DNA of 64,000 bases from Telluribacter roseus (GCF_017355915.2 NZ_JAFEUV020000013.1:1-64000), one strand, 5' to 3'; shown: positions 1 through 8,744, counted from the stretch's first letter. Notes: generated by a model from the letters alone, not told the origin. Made by a program: numbers and translations.

Positions 1-119
1 GGCATTAATAATATGACACCCATCCAAATGGCTCAAAAACAGCATCCGCTGTGGACAAATTTTGCCCTTGCAATAACCTAGTTAACCAATACAGCTAACG
101 CCTAAAAACTAACTAGCTA
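1..119. other. Left edge, no gene supported
   Basis: Short AT-rich intergenic stretch downstream of the first gene, which reads leftwards and ends at 120. I see no hairpin with a T-run and no open frame with recognisable content. It may contain the end of an untranslated region. Confidence 0.5.
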
Positions 120-908
120 TTACAACTCGCGCACCCAGATATTACGGAATCCTACGGGGTTGCCGTGGTCCTGCAGCAGGATAGGGCCTTTGCCATGCGG
201 CTGTACCTTAGGTACTCCAATGTACTCGGTAGTACCTCTGATAGCGGTATGGTTCTGTACCAGTACACCGTTGAGCAGTACGGTTACGTAGGCAGGCTCA
301 GACATCATACCTGCTTTGTTGAAGCGAGGAGCCGTGTAGATGATATCGTAGGTCTGCCACTCGCCGGGCTTGCGGCTAGGGTTAGCCAGTGGGATCGCCT
401 GCTTGTACACCGATCCTACCATACCGTTTACGTACGTAGGGTTTTGGTAGTTGTCCAGTACCTGGATTTCGTAACGTCCCTGCAGGAAGATACCGCTGTT
501 ACCACGGCCCTGTCCGGTACCTTCTATCTTTTCGGGGGTCTTGAACTCCAGGTGCAGCTGGAAGTCACCAAACTCCTGCTTGGAGCGGGCAGAGAAACCT
601 TTGGTTGAGTAAAGAACACCATCGGTTACCGGCCATTTCAGCGGGCCTTCGTTGGTATTTTCCCAGGCAGAAGGGGCATAGCCTTTGATCGCTACCCACT
701 GGTCGGTGCTACGGCCATCGAACAGTACAATAGCGTCGGAAGGAGCGGTAGTACCCGTGGCAGTAGGACCAGGCATACCGGGAGTAATGATTGGTGGTAC
801 CGGTTCCCAGATTTCAGAAGACTGAGGGTTTTGTTTGGGTTGTTCGTTCTGAGCCTGAGCTGTCATAACGGCCATAATACCCATGGCCATCAGAATAATT
901 CTTTTCAT
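120..908 (-). CDS. Secreted DUF1080 (3-keto-disaccharide hydrolase domain) protein
   Basis: A 262-residue protein with a type I signal peptide (about residues 1-19, ending AQA) and a single DUF1080/PF06439 domain over about residues 58-262. Family hallmarks are visible: the entry motif IVLFDGRSTDQW, the central GNSGIFLQGRYEIQVLD, and a C-terminal FRNIWVREL. The fold is a concanavalin-like jelly roll, and characterised members hydrolyse 3-keto-glycosides; the exact substrate is unknown. It likely acts in the periplasm or on the cell surface. It is divergent from a second DUF1080 protein at 1073 and near a propeller/cytochrome c protein at 3010, which suggests an oxidative sugar-degradation locus. 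The ATG at 908 is the only start that gives a signal peptide. Confidence 0.88.
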   Translation of the reverse strand: MKRIILMAMGIMAVMTAQAQNEQPKQNPQSSEIWEPVPPIITPGMPGPTATGTTAPSDAIVLFDGRSTDQWVAIKGYAPSAWENTNEGPLKWPVTDGVLYSTKGFSARSKQEFGDFQLHLEFKTPEKIEGTGQGRGNSGIFLQGRYEIQVLDNYQNPTYVNGMVGSVYKQAIPLANPSRKPGEWQTYDIIYTAPRFNKAGMMSEPAYVTVLLNGVLVQNHTAIRGTTEYIGVPKVQPHGKGPILLQDHGNPVGFRNIWVREL

Positions 909-1072
909 GCGAGTGGTTAAAAGTTATAATTAATAAAAAATTTTAAGAAATTGCGCAATAATACAAAAGGTAAAGTAATAATCTCCTTCATTCTAACGAG
1001 CAAAACTACCCTTTTGGCAGGATTAAATTGTAATTCTAAGTCTTTTCATAAATCACAAAGTAAAACAAACAC

Positions 1073-2920
1073 ATGCAACGAATGAGTAAAACCCTCCTGG
1101 GAGCCATGATGCTGGGAGCGGTAGCATGCCTAAGTAGCCAGGCAGTACTGGCACAACAGCCCATTCCTCTCAATGATATGAGTGCCTTTAAGTCAGAAAG
1201 TGATAACTGGCGTATTGTAGGGGATGCCTCCGTAGATATATCGCAGGTCAACGCGCTCAGCACTACACCGGGCAAAGGTGTACTGGCCTGTATTCACAAA
1301 CAAGGTACTTACGGCAATAAGTACGAGTTGATGTCCAACTTCAAGCACGGCGATCTGGACATCGAAATGGACTTTATGCTCGCGAAAGGATCCAATTCGG
1401 GTATCTATCTGCAGGGCAACTACGAAGTACAGCTATTTGACAGCTGGGGAAAGAAAACCGCCAAGTACAACGACCTAGGTGGTATCTACGAGCGCTGGGA
1501 CGACTCCAAGCCCGAAGGCCAGAAGGGATACGAAGGCTATGCTCCCCGATTGAATGTAGCCAAAGCGCCCGGTCTGTGGCAGCACATCAAGATCTCTTAC
1601 CAGGCTCCTCGCTTTGATCAGGCCGGTAAGAAGATCGCTAATGCGGTATTCCTGAAAATAGAAGTAAACGGCATCACCGTACACGAAAACGTGGAAGTGA
1701 GCGGTCCTACCCGCGGTGCTCTTTCGGCTGATGTACCCATGGGACCTCTGCGTATCCAGGGTGACCACGGTTCGCTGGCTATCAAGAATGTCGTGATCAA
1801 CAACTTTGACAAAAAGCCCGGTACACTAGCTGGCCTTAACTACAAGACCTACTACGGCAACTATTCGCAGGATCTGGATCCGGCTACGCTGAAAGTAGCC
1901 GAAACCGGTACGGCCGAGGCACTGACCTGGGATGTGCTGAAAGAGAATAACAACTATGTACTGGTGTACAATGGTACCTACAAGGCTCCTAATGCCGGTG
2001 ACTATACCTTCAAGATGCAGGCTTCGGGCCACAGTTCCCTCAAGATCGACGGCAAGACTGTACTGCCAAACGAGTGGAAGAATACAAACGAGTTACGTGA
2101 GGGAACAACCAAACTGACCGCCGGTGATCATAAGGTAGAGATCTACCTCAACAAGCGTGATGGCTGGCTAAGACCGGTGCTGGGTCTTTGGGTAGCGGGT
2201 CCGGGCTTCCGTGAAGTACCTTACCACACCGTGGGCTCAACTCTGGGAGGCAGCCCGGCTGATCCTATCCTGGTACAGGCTGCCAACAACACCGTGCTGC
2301 GTAGCTTTATGGACATTCGCAATGCCGAAGGCAAGCGTCAGCGCATTGTACATTCGGTATCAGTAGGTAGCCCTGCTAACCTGCACTATACCTACGACCT
2401 CGACAAAGGTGCGGTGTTCCAGGTGTGGCGCGGAGAATTCCTGGATGCTACGCCTATGTGGAACGACCGGGGTGACGGTTCGTCACGTCCGCGTGGTAGC
2501 CTCACTTCCCTGATGGCGGCTCCTTTCCTGGCTAAGGTATCCGGACAGGCCGACTGGCCTTCTGATACGACCGGTAGCAAGTACCGTCCTAAGGGTTACG
2601 AACTGGATGCCAACGATGCGCCTACTTTCCGCTACGAAGCCTACGGCACCACCGTATCTGACAAAACCACGGTAGTAGACAACAAGTACTTCGAGCGCGA
2701 AGTGAAGCTGTCGAGCCCGGTAACGGGTCTGATGGCGCGCCTGGCCGAAGGCAAAAACATCGAGAAGGTTTCGGATGGTCTGTACGCGGTAAACGACAAG
2801 GCTTACTACATCCAGCTGAGCGGTACGGGTACTGAGCCGGTAATCCGCAAGAAAGGCAACCGTCAGGAGCTACTGGTGTCGGCCGAGAAAGGCGAGGTTC
2901 GCTATGCTATCCTTTTCTAA
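1073..2920 (+). CDS. Secreted DUF1080-PA14 multidomain protein
   Basis: A 615-residue secreted protein. A signal peptide covers about residues 1-28 (ending VLAQ). Residues 30-250 form a DUF1080-type jelly roll, with GSNSGIYLQGNYEVQLFD as the family core. Residues 255-375 look like a PA14 carbohydrate-binding domain (YNGTYKAPNAGDYTF, then SSLKIDGKTVL, then AGDHKVEIYL). The last 220 residues are beta-rich and I do not recognise them. Likely role: binding and hydrolysis of a glycoside or keto-glycoside outside the cytoplasm. The next gene begins 89 bp downstream on the same strand and probably shares its transcript. ATG at 1073 or the in-frame ATG at 1082 could be the start; both keep the signal peptide. 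Confidence 0.85.
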   Translation: MQRMSKTLLGAMMLGAVACLSSQAVLAQQPIPLNDMSAFKSESDNWRIVGDASVDISQVNALSTTPGKGVLACIHKQGTYGNKYELMSNFKHGDLDIEMDFMLAKGSNSGIYLQGNYEVQLFDSWGKKTAKYNDLGGIYERWDDSKPEGQKGYEGYAPRLNVAKAPGLWQHIKISYQAPRFDQAGKKIANAVFLKIEVNGITVHENVEVSGPTRGALSADVPMGPLRIQGDHGSLAIKNVVINNFDKKPGTLAGLNYKTYYGNYSQDLDPATLKVAETGTAEALTWDVLKENNNYVLVYNGTYKAPNAGDYTFKMQASGHSSLKIDGKTVLPNEWKNTNELREGTTKLTAGDHKVEIYLNKRDGWLRPVLGLWVAGPGFREVPYHTVGSTLGGSPADPILVQAANNTVLRSFMDIRNAEGKRQRIVHSVSVGSPANLHYTYDLDKGAVFQVWRGEFLDATPMWNDRGDGSSRPRGSLTSLMAAPFLAKVSGQADWPSDTTGSKYRPKGYELDANDAPTFRYEAYGTTVSDKTTVVDNKYFEREVKLSSPVTGLMARLAEGKNIEKVSDGLYAVNDKAYYIQLSGTGTEPVIRKKGNRQELLVSAEKGEVRYAILF

Positions 2921-3009
2921 GCACCCGTTTCCATCAGAACCCGGAATTTGTAACAAACCTAATAGTACAGGCTATCACGTAGAGCGGTAGCCTTCCATAA
3001 ATAATAATC

Positions 3010-4959
3010 ATGAAGAAATTATTTCAGATTACCTGTATGATCATGGCGAGCCTGTCGGTGCTGCACGCACAGGAATCGCCCAAAGAAGAGGATTTCTACA
3101 AGATCCTCACCCCTTCTATTCCGGAAGGAATGATTCTGGAAGTAGGAGGTCTTACTACCCTTCCCAACGGTGCTATGGGTATCTCTACCCGCCGGGGTGA
3201 AGTGTGGATCATGGAAAACCCTACTAACCGCGCTCCTTACTTCCGCAAGTTTGCGTCGGGTCTGCACGAGATTCTGGGTCTGGCCTGGAAGGACGGCGCC
3301 CTGTACGCTGCCCAGCGTGGTGAATTGACCAAACTGGTCGATAAAGACGGTGACGGTAAAGCAGACCTGTACGAAACGGTATACGCATGGCCTGTATCGG
3401 GTCACTACCACGAGTACTCATTCGGACCTAAGATTGCTCCCGATGGTAGCTTCTTTGTGAGTGGTAACGTAGCCTTTGGTGATGAAGAGTGGTGGCGTGG
3501 CGAAAGCCGCGTACCTAGCCGGGGCTGGATCTTCCGCATTACGCCCGAAGGCAAGTACGAGCCTTACGCGACTGGTGTGCGTTCCCCTGCGGGTATCAGC
3601 ATGCTGGATGGCGAGCTGTTCTACACCGACAACCAGGGCGACTGGATGGGATCGGGTGGAATCTGGCACGTGAAGAAAGGTAGCTTTATGGGCCACCCCG
3701 CCGGACTACGCTGGGCTGGCGAGCCGGGTTCACCCGTTAAGCTGACCGAGAAGCAGTTCTTTGCCGAAATCGACAACCAGCAGGTAAAGGATGCCAACGG
3801 CCGCTACATCAAGCCTGAGAACGACCCTAATCAGAAGAATCCTCGCTTCCTGTTCCAATTGAAGGAAAAGTACCCTGATATAGTACAGCTTCCGGCTGTA
3901 TGGCTGCCTTACGGTATCCACGGGGTATCTACCGCTGAGATCATCAAAGACGATACACAAGGTGCGTTTGGCCCCTTCGCCGGACAGTACTTTGTAGGTG
4001 ACCAGGGACAAAGCAAGATCATGCGTGTGATCCTGGAAAAAGTAAAAGGTGAGTACCAGGGAGCTGCTATTGATTTCCGTAGCGGTTTCCAGTCGGGTGT
4101 ACTGCGTATGTCATATGCCAAGGACGGATCTATGTTCGTAGGCGAAACCAACCGTGGTTGGGGATCAGCTGGTGACGCCAACCAGGGCCTGCAGCGCCTG
4201 GTGTGGAACGGTAAGATGCCTTTCGAAATGTACACCGTGAAGGCGATGCCGGATGGATTTGAAGTAACATTCACCCTGCCCGTTGATCGTAAGTCGGCCG
4301 AGGACCTGAATTCGTACAACGTCAGCAGCTTTATCTATAAGCACCATGCCGTATACGGTAGCCCTCCGGTAAATAGCGAAGAGGTACCCATCAAAGGGGT
4401 GAAAGTATCGGAAGATGGCAAGAGCGTGCGCATTGTACTGGACGGTATGCGTCAGTACTACATTCACCACATCGATCTGAGTGGTATCCGGGCTGCCAAC
4501 AACTACTACTCACTGGTGCACCCTTCGGCTTATTACACGCTGAATAACATTCCGGACGGAGAGAAGCTGAAAGTGACTGAGCTGAAGACAACCCGCGGCG
4601 CAGGAGCCAAAGTGGCCGCTGATACTAAGCCTGCGAAAGAGCACGTATCACCCGATGCAAAAGGTAAGCCTGCGGCTGCCACTACGGCATCTGCCAAAGC
4701 ACCTACCTACGATCAGATCAAGCCTATCCTGCAGCGCAATACCTGTCTGGCCTGCCACTCGATAGATAAGAGATTAGTAGGTCCGGCTTATACCGAAGTT
4801 GCCAAGCGTAAGTACTCAAACGATCGCATCGTGGAGCTGATCTACAAGCCTGAGCCATCCAACTGGCCTGACTTCGCTACCCCAATGGCCGCTATGCCAC
4901 AGGTACCGAAAGAAGATGCCCAGAAGATCGCCGCCTGGATCAACTCGCTGGCTAAGTAA
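3010..4959 (+). CDS. Sorbosone dehydrogenase-like beta-propeller protein with C-terminal cytochrome c
   Basis: A 649-residue exported protein. The signal peptide ends near residue 20 (LHAQ). Residues 30-390 contain beta-propeller repeats of the type in PQQ/sorbosone dehydrogenase-like proteins (LPNGAMGISTRRGEVW, then LAWKDGALYAAQRGEL, then GVRSPAGISMLDGELFYTDN). A beta-sandwich region follows, then an Ala/Lys/Pro-rich linker (about 525-565), then a small class I cytochrome c with heme motif CLACH and a likely axial Met in the segment MAAMPQVP. Role inferred: periplasmic oxidation of a sugar or polyol, passing electrons to the cytochrome. It follows the DUF1080-PA14 gene and ends at a strong terminator. 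The true substrate cannot be read from the sequence. Confidence 0.83.
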   Translation: MKKLFQITCMIMASLSVLHAQESPKEEDFYKILTPSIPEGMILEVGGLTTLPNGAMGISTRRGEVWIMENPTNRAPYFRKFASGLHEILGLAWKDGALYAAQRGELTKLVDKDGDGKADLYETVYAWPVSGHYHEYSFGPKIAPDGSFFVSGNVAFGDEEWWRGESRVPSRGWIFRITPEGKYEPYATGVRSPAGISMLDGELFYTDNQGDWMGSGGIWHVKKGSFMGHPAGLRWAGEPGSPVKLTEKQFFAEIDNQQVKDANGRYIKPENDPNQKNPRFLFQLKEKYPDIVQLPAVWLPYGIHGVSTAEIIKDDTQGAFGPFAGQYFVGDQGQSKIMRVILEKVKGEYQGAAIDFRSGFQSGVLRMSYAKDGSMFVGETNRGWGSAGDANQGLQRLVWNGKMPFEMYTVKAMPDGFEVTFTLPVDRKSAEDLNSYNVSSFIYKHHAVYGSPPVNSEEVPIKGVKVSEDGKSVRIVLDGMRQYYIHHIDLSGIRAANNYYSLVHPSAYYTLNNIPDGEKLKVTELKTTRGAGAKVAADTKPAKEHVSPDAKGKPAAATTASAKAPTYDQIKPILQRNTCLACHSIDKRLVGPAYTEVAKRKYSNDRIVELIYKPEPSNWPDFATPMAAMPQVPKEDAQKIAAWINSLAK

Positions 4960-4991
4960 GTCAGGTAGCTACCAAAATAGTATTAATACAG

Positions 4992-5030
4992 GAAGCAGTG
5001 CTGGTACATACTGGCACTGCTTCTTTTTTT
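4992..5030 (+). terminator. Rho-independent terminator after the cytochrome gene
   Basis: Perfect 10-bp stem (arms 4992-5001 and 5014-5023) with a 12-nt loop, followed by a run of seven T. It ends the DUF1080-PA14 / propeller-cytochrome unit. Confidence 0.9.
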
Positions 5031-5097
5031 ATAGAATTGCCAGATATAGGGATTAGTATTACTTTACACGCCATAAACCCTTAACACACTCTTCTAT

Positions 5098-5466
5098 ATG
5101 AATCTGCTTGGCAACATTATCTGGTTGGTATTTGGTGGCTTGCTGGTCTTTATTGAGTACATGATCTCGGGCCTGCTGCTTTGCCTCACCATTATTGGTA
5201 TTCCTTTCGGACTTCAGTGTTTCAAGATCGGGGTGATGAGTCTGGCACCATTTGGCCGGGAGGTGCGTGATGTACCGGGCAGTACCGGCTGTCTGTCCAC
5301 GCTGTTCAATATCATCTGGATTGTAGTAGGTGGCATCTGGATCGCGCTGACGCACCTGGTCTTTGGCATCCTGTTGGCTATTACCATTATAGGCCTACCT
5401 TTTGCCCGTCAGCACTTCAAGCTCATGAGCCTTTCTTTAATGCCCTTTGGGAAAGAGGTGGTGTAG
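5098..5466 (+). CDS. yccF: YccF family inner-membrane protein
   Basis: A 122-residue protein made of two tandem YccF (PF03733) repeats. Each starts with NIIW and a glycine-rich membrane helix, then a second hydrophobic helix ending in IIGxPF, then a segment ending SLxPFG. Four membrane segments are expected. Function is unknown in all species. It stands alone between the terminator at 5030 and a convergent ABC transporter gene. Confidence 0.88.
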   Translation: MNLLGNIIWLVFGGLLVFIEYMISGLLLCLTIIGIPFGLQCFKIGVMSLAPFGREVRDVPGSTGCLSTLFNIIWIVVGGIWIALTHLVFGILLAITIIGLPFARQHFKLMSLSLMPFGKEVV

Positions 5467-5499
5467 AGAAGGGGAGAGTTATCAATTATTAGTTTTACT

Positions 5500-5606
5500 A
5501 CAGAGGTAAAGGAGCGGTACGCCGCCCGGTTATAGCACAGAGTGAAAAGGAGTTTTTTTAAGACTCTGTGCCCTCTGTGAAGTACTCAAAGTAACTTTGT
5601 GGTTAA
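5500..5606. repeat. Intergenic sequence with repeated CACAAAG/CACAGAG-like words
   Basis: Between yccF and the convergent ABC gene, the minus strand carries near-repeats of a short word (ACCACAAAGT, TTCACAGAGG, GCACAGAGTC) and an inverted copy forming a 9-bp stem (5535-5543 with 5563-5571). This resembles the dispersed, noncoding CACAAAG-type repeats seen in many bacterial intergenic regions. It has no proper T-run and is not a convincing terminator. Copy number elsewhere in the genome is unknown. Confidence 0.4.
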
Positions 5607-5614
5607 AAAAGAAT

Positions 5615-7444
5615 TTATTGGTACCCCTGCGCCTGTAGGTTAAACAGTTCGGCGTACTTACCATCCAGCTGAAGCAGTTCGTCGTGGGACCCGTACTCCA
5701 GGAGCTGTCCGTGTTCCAGGAAAAGGATGCGGTCGGCCATGCGTACGGTAGAAAAACGGTGGGAGATAAGTACCGCCATTTTGCCTTTGATTAACCGGCT
5801 GAACCGCTGAAATACCTCGTGCTCAGCGCGGGCGTCTAGGGCGGAGGTAGGTTCGTCCAGTACTACCAGCTGGGCGTCACGCATGTAGGCGCGGGCCAGG
5901 GCTACCTTCTGCCACTGTCCACCCGATAGTTCCTGCCCCTTCTTAAAACGTTTGCCTAGTACCTGTTGAAAACGATCCGGCAGGCGGTCTACTACTTCCT
6001 GCGCCAGGCTCTTACGGGCGGCATCCTCAATCAGGTCTACTTCCTCCCGACGCTCAATATCGCCCACGGCAATATTCTCGGCTACCGTCATTTCGTAGCG
6101 GATGTAGTCCTGGAAAATGATGCCGATGTTGGCCCGCAGGTCGGAGAGCTGGTAGTCGGCCAGGTCTACACCATCGAGCAGGATACGGCCTTCCGTCGGT
6201 TCGTAGAGCCGGGCCAGCAGCTTCACGAGGGTGGTCTTACCCGCGCCGTTCTCACCCACCAGCGCCAGCTTTTCGCCCGGCTCCAGCGTAAACGACAGGT
6301 TGCGGACGGCCCATACCTCGCTGTCGGGGTAGCGGAAGCTGACATTCTCAAACGTAAAGCCTTTTTGAATTGGGCGGGGGACTCTTTGTCCGGCAGCGTT
6401 GGCACCGATGGTAGGGGTAATGGCAAAAAAATCGAACAGGTCCTGCAGGTACAGCGCACTTTCGGCAATGCTCGAAAATCGTCCCATAATGCCCTGCAGC
6501 ATCCCGTGCATCCGCTGAAACGAACCCGCCAGGAAGGTCATAGTACCTACCGTGATGACACCGCCGAGCGTTTGCATGAGTACGAATACAAAGGCGCCGT
6601 AGTAGGCCAGCGTACCCAGTACGGCCAGCAGGTACCCCCACACCGCGCGGCCGATGGCGATCTTGCGGTTTTCGTGGTAGTACTTGTCCGATAGCGTCTT
6701 AAAGCGCTCGGTCAGGTAGTTTTCCAGTCCGAATACTTTTACCTCCTTGGCGGTTTCGGCGCTGGCTCCGATGTAGCGCAGGTAGTCAAGTTCGCGGCGC
6801 TCAGGCGTCCAGCTACGGGTGAGGGAGTAGGTACGTTCGTTGAAATGGGTTTCGCCTATAAAAGACGGAATAACGGCTACGATCAGGATCAGGATCAGCC
6901 AGGGGTTGAAGGCAATAAGTCCGACGCCCAGTAGTACCAGCGTAATAATGTCCTGAATCTGGGAGAGCGTCTGCGACAGCAGTACCGTACGGCTGGTGGT
7001 CTGGCGGCGGGCCCGCTCGAGCTTGTCGTAGAATATAGGGTTTTCAAACTGGTACAGGTCCAGCTTGGCCGCGTGGTGTACCAGGTCAACGGAGGTTTTA
7101 TTCGCCAGCAGATCGCCCAGCAGGCTGTCGCAGAGGTTGATGGCGCGGTTGAGCAGGTCCGAAAGCACCGCCAGACCCAGCTCCAGCCCTACTAGGGTCC
7201 AGAGGTACCGCTGTGATCCGGCGGGATTGTCCAGCAGGCGGATTACTTCATCGATGATCTCCTTGCCTACGTACAGTACCGCCAGGGGGATCGCCGACTT
7301 CAGCAGGCGGAAGAGGATGTTGCCAATGGTTAGCGAGGGGCTCGTATTCCATACCAGCCGGAAAAAGCGGGGTAGGTTCTGCAGCGCCGAGAAGCGCTTA
7401 CGGAACGACTGATTATCAGCGGGCTGAGCAGGGAGAGGTTTCAC
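5615..7444 (-). CDS. ABC exporter, fused permease and ATPase
   Basis: A 609-residue half-transporter with an N-terminal six-helix membrane domain (about 1-340) and a C-terminal nucleotide-binding domain (about 355-609). Visible motifs: Walker A GENGAGKTT, Q-loop in IIFQDY, signature LSGGQ, Walker B LVVLDEPTSALD, and H-loop LISHR. It should work as a homodimer in the inner membrane. The lipid/multidrug exporter (MsbA-like) group is the nearest class by architecture, but the substrate cannot be predicted. The start codon is GTG at 7444. It is a single-gene unit, with a repeat-rich region upstream. Confidence 0.88.
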   Translation of the reverse strand: MKPLPAQPADNQSFRKRFSALQNLPRFFRLVWNTSPSLTIGNILFRLLKSAIPLAVLYVGKEIIDEVIRLLDNPAGSQRYLWTLVGLELGLAVLSDLLNRAINLCDSLLGDLLANKTSVDLVHHAAKLDLYQFENPIFYDKLERARRQTTSRTVLLSQTLSQIQDIITLVLLGVGLIAFNPWLILILIVAVIPSFIGETHFNERTYSLTRSWTPERRELDYLRYIGASAETAKEVKVFGLENYLTERFKTLSDKYYHENRKIAIGRAVWGYLLAVLGTLAYYGAFVFVLMQTLGGVITVGTMTFLAGSFQRMHGMLQGIMGRFSSIAESALYLQDLFDFFAITPTIGANAAGQRVPRPIQKGFTFENVSFRYPDSEVWAVRNLSFTLEPGEKLALVGENGAGKTTLVKLLARLYEPTEGRILLDGVDLADYQLSDLRANIGIIFQDYIRYEMTVAENIAVGDIERREEVDLIEDAARKSLAQEVVDRLPDRFQQVLGKRFKKGQELSGGQWQKVALARAYMRDAQLVVLDEPTSALDARAEHEVFQRFSRLIKGKMAVLISHRFSTVRMADRILFLEHGQLLEYGSHDELLQLDGKYAELFNLQAQGYQ

Positions 7445-7527
7445 TATAAGAATGACTGTCTATTTACTACAAAATCATTCTTACAGGCAAAAAGTTCTTA
7501 TGGATAAGCTTGTTTAAGGAGACATTA

Positions 7528-7745
7528 CTCCCGCAGGACTGCCTTCTGACAAGAATTGAAGGTGCCGCCCCGTTAGGGGCTTTATGCGGTTTTATACTGT
7601 TTGCTACTGAAGTATCGTCCCTATTGGGACTGCGGATTTTATAACTGACAAAATAAGAAAAAGTGATCAAGACAGGCCGCAGAGCGGCCACACTTCAGTA
7701 GAATTTACAAGCATAAATTAATTGTTTAAGCGCCGTAGGTGCGGC
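7528..7745. repeat. Cluster of short palindromic repeat units
   Basis: The 352-bp gap between the ABC exporter and the DUF433 gene holds at least four small hairpins with 3-6-nt loops: 7567-7580 (5-bp stem), 7617-7630 (5-bp), 7675-7689 (6-bp) and 7731-7745 (short CCG/CGG stem), plus a weaker one at 7528-7539. On the minus strand most are preceded by a TGTAAA or TATAAA word and a CCGC-type word. These are the features of dispersed REP-like elements common in Cytophagales intergenic DNA. Centre-to-centre spacing is about 50-60 bp. No protein-coding content is visible. Confidence 0.6.
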
Positions 7746-7796
7746 ACAAACTTTACATATTTTTAATAAAGCTTGGAAGAACGTCGCAAAGTACCT

Positions 7797-8024
7797 TCAT
7801 GCAGCCAGAGGAAATGATTTACCGGCTACTGTTTTACTGGCAAATTGCAGGCAGGCAAGAATATCTTCCCGCTCCAGTTCAGGATGGTCCTCCAGGATTT
7901 CTTCTTCTGTCATACCAGCGCCCAGCATATCAAGTATGACTTCCACTGGCCAACGCATTCCTCTTATGCAAGGCTTGCCGTGACAAATCTCCAAGTCAAT
8001 AGTTATTCTTGACAGCAGGTTCAT
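7797..8024 (-). CDS. DUF433 family protein, antitoxin-like, orphan
   Basis: A DUF433 (PF04255) protein with the family pattern RITIDLEICHGKPCIRGMR near its start, then a helix-turn-helix-like part (VILDMLGAGMTEEEILEDHPELEREDILACL). I place the start at the ATG at 8024 (75 residues), as most family members begin just before this motif; an in-frame ATG at 8054 would add ten residues. DUF433 proteins are usually antitoxins (VapB45 class), followed by a DUF5615 PIN-like toxin. No such gene follows here: downstream is the palindromic repeat cluster, so it is orphaned or its toxin is lost. A lone regulatory role is also possible. Confidence 0.8.
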   Translation of the reverse strand: MNLLSRITIDLEICHGKPCIRGMRWPVEVILDMLGAGMTEEEILEDHPELEREDILACLQFASKTVAGKSFPLAA

Positions 8025-8125
8025 GAATGTAGTAATAAGTTGTTGATCAGTCAAAGATAAGTAATGGTAGGGGTTGCCTCAAAGTAAGTGCCTCTCTTTT
8101 TACAAAGCTCAGAGGGGACTACTAC

Positions 8126-8578
8126 TCACTTCACCTTCACCGCTTTGATGCATATAGTTCTGATTACTTCGGAGGTAGTGGCGGTATTGCAGCGTATGGT
8201 TTCGGTGATAAATAGGCTGTCGCCCCGGAAGTACCCTTCCCCGGTCATGGAAGTAACACCGCACTGATCTATGCCCTGGCCCCGGTCGTAGCTGAACCCA
8301 TTCTGGTTGCCTATCTGGGCTGTTACTACCTGTGCGGTAGGTACAATACCCGTGATGGTGAAGCGGCTCCCGGTCTGCTTGCCGATGGTGAGTGATACTT
8401 GTACCGTATCGTTTGACGTGGCCTTCGTCTGCTTGGGGCTGGAGAAAACTTTTACCCCCTGGTAGGTACCATCAGTAGGGGCAGAATAGGGGACCAGAGG
8501 AGCCGTAACGGCCTCTTTGTTCCGGCAGGAGAAGATAAGGACACCAACCGTAAACACGTAACTTAGCAGGATCTTCAT
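8126..8578 (-). CDS. Hypothetical lipoprotein
   Basis: A 150-residue protein with a lipoprotein signal: short basic start, hydrophobic stretch, and lipobox IFSC with Cys at about residue 18. The mature part is beta-rich (alternating Thr/Val), with two further cysteines in the second half (QCG and IRC) that could form a disulfide. I do not recognise a family. It is monocistronic, upstream of the DUF433 gene on the same strand. Anchoring in the outer or inner membrane is inferred from the lipobox only. Confidence 0.7.
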   Translation of the reverse strand: MKILLSYVFTVGVLIFSCRNKEAVTAPLVPYSAPTDGTYQGVKVFSSPKQTKATSNDTVQVSLTIGKQTGSRFTITGIVPTAQVVTAQIGNQNGFSYDRGQGIDQCGVTSMTGEGYFRGDSLFITETIRCNTATTSEVIRTICIKAVKVK

Positions 8579-8744
8579 AAAATGTATATTTATCAGCGCA
8601 GCTGAACTGGTTATAAATCAATGGGTACAAAAAAAGGACCAGACGGAACGCTTCCCCGAAAGTAAACGATAAGTAAAGGCTTTTGTATATTTCGCACTTA
8701 TTTAGTGTTCCAGATTAGTCAATAAAGTAACAGAAGCCAGGATT

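Noticed and set aside
165-608. 147-codon plus-strand frame antisense to the first DUF1080 gene
   Set aside because: Shadow frame; the minus-strand protein has a signal peptide and family motifs.
5535-5571. Hairpin as terminator between yccF and the ABC gene
   Set aside because: A 9-bp stem but no T-run after it on either strand.
7467-7691. Open frame of 74 codons on the minus strand in the repeat region
   Set aside because: It is a translation of the palindromic units (HKAPNGAAP-type text) with no family features.
7528-7745. Possible CRISPR array
   Set aside because: The units differ from each other and spacing is not constant; no cas gene is near.
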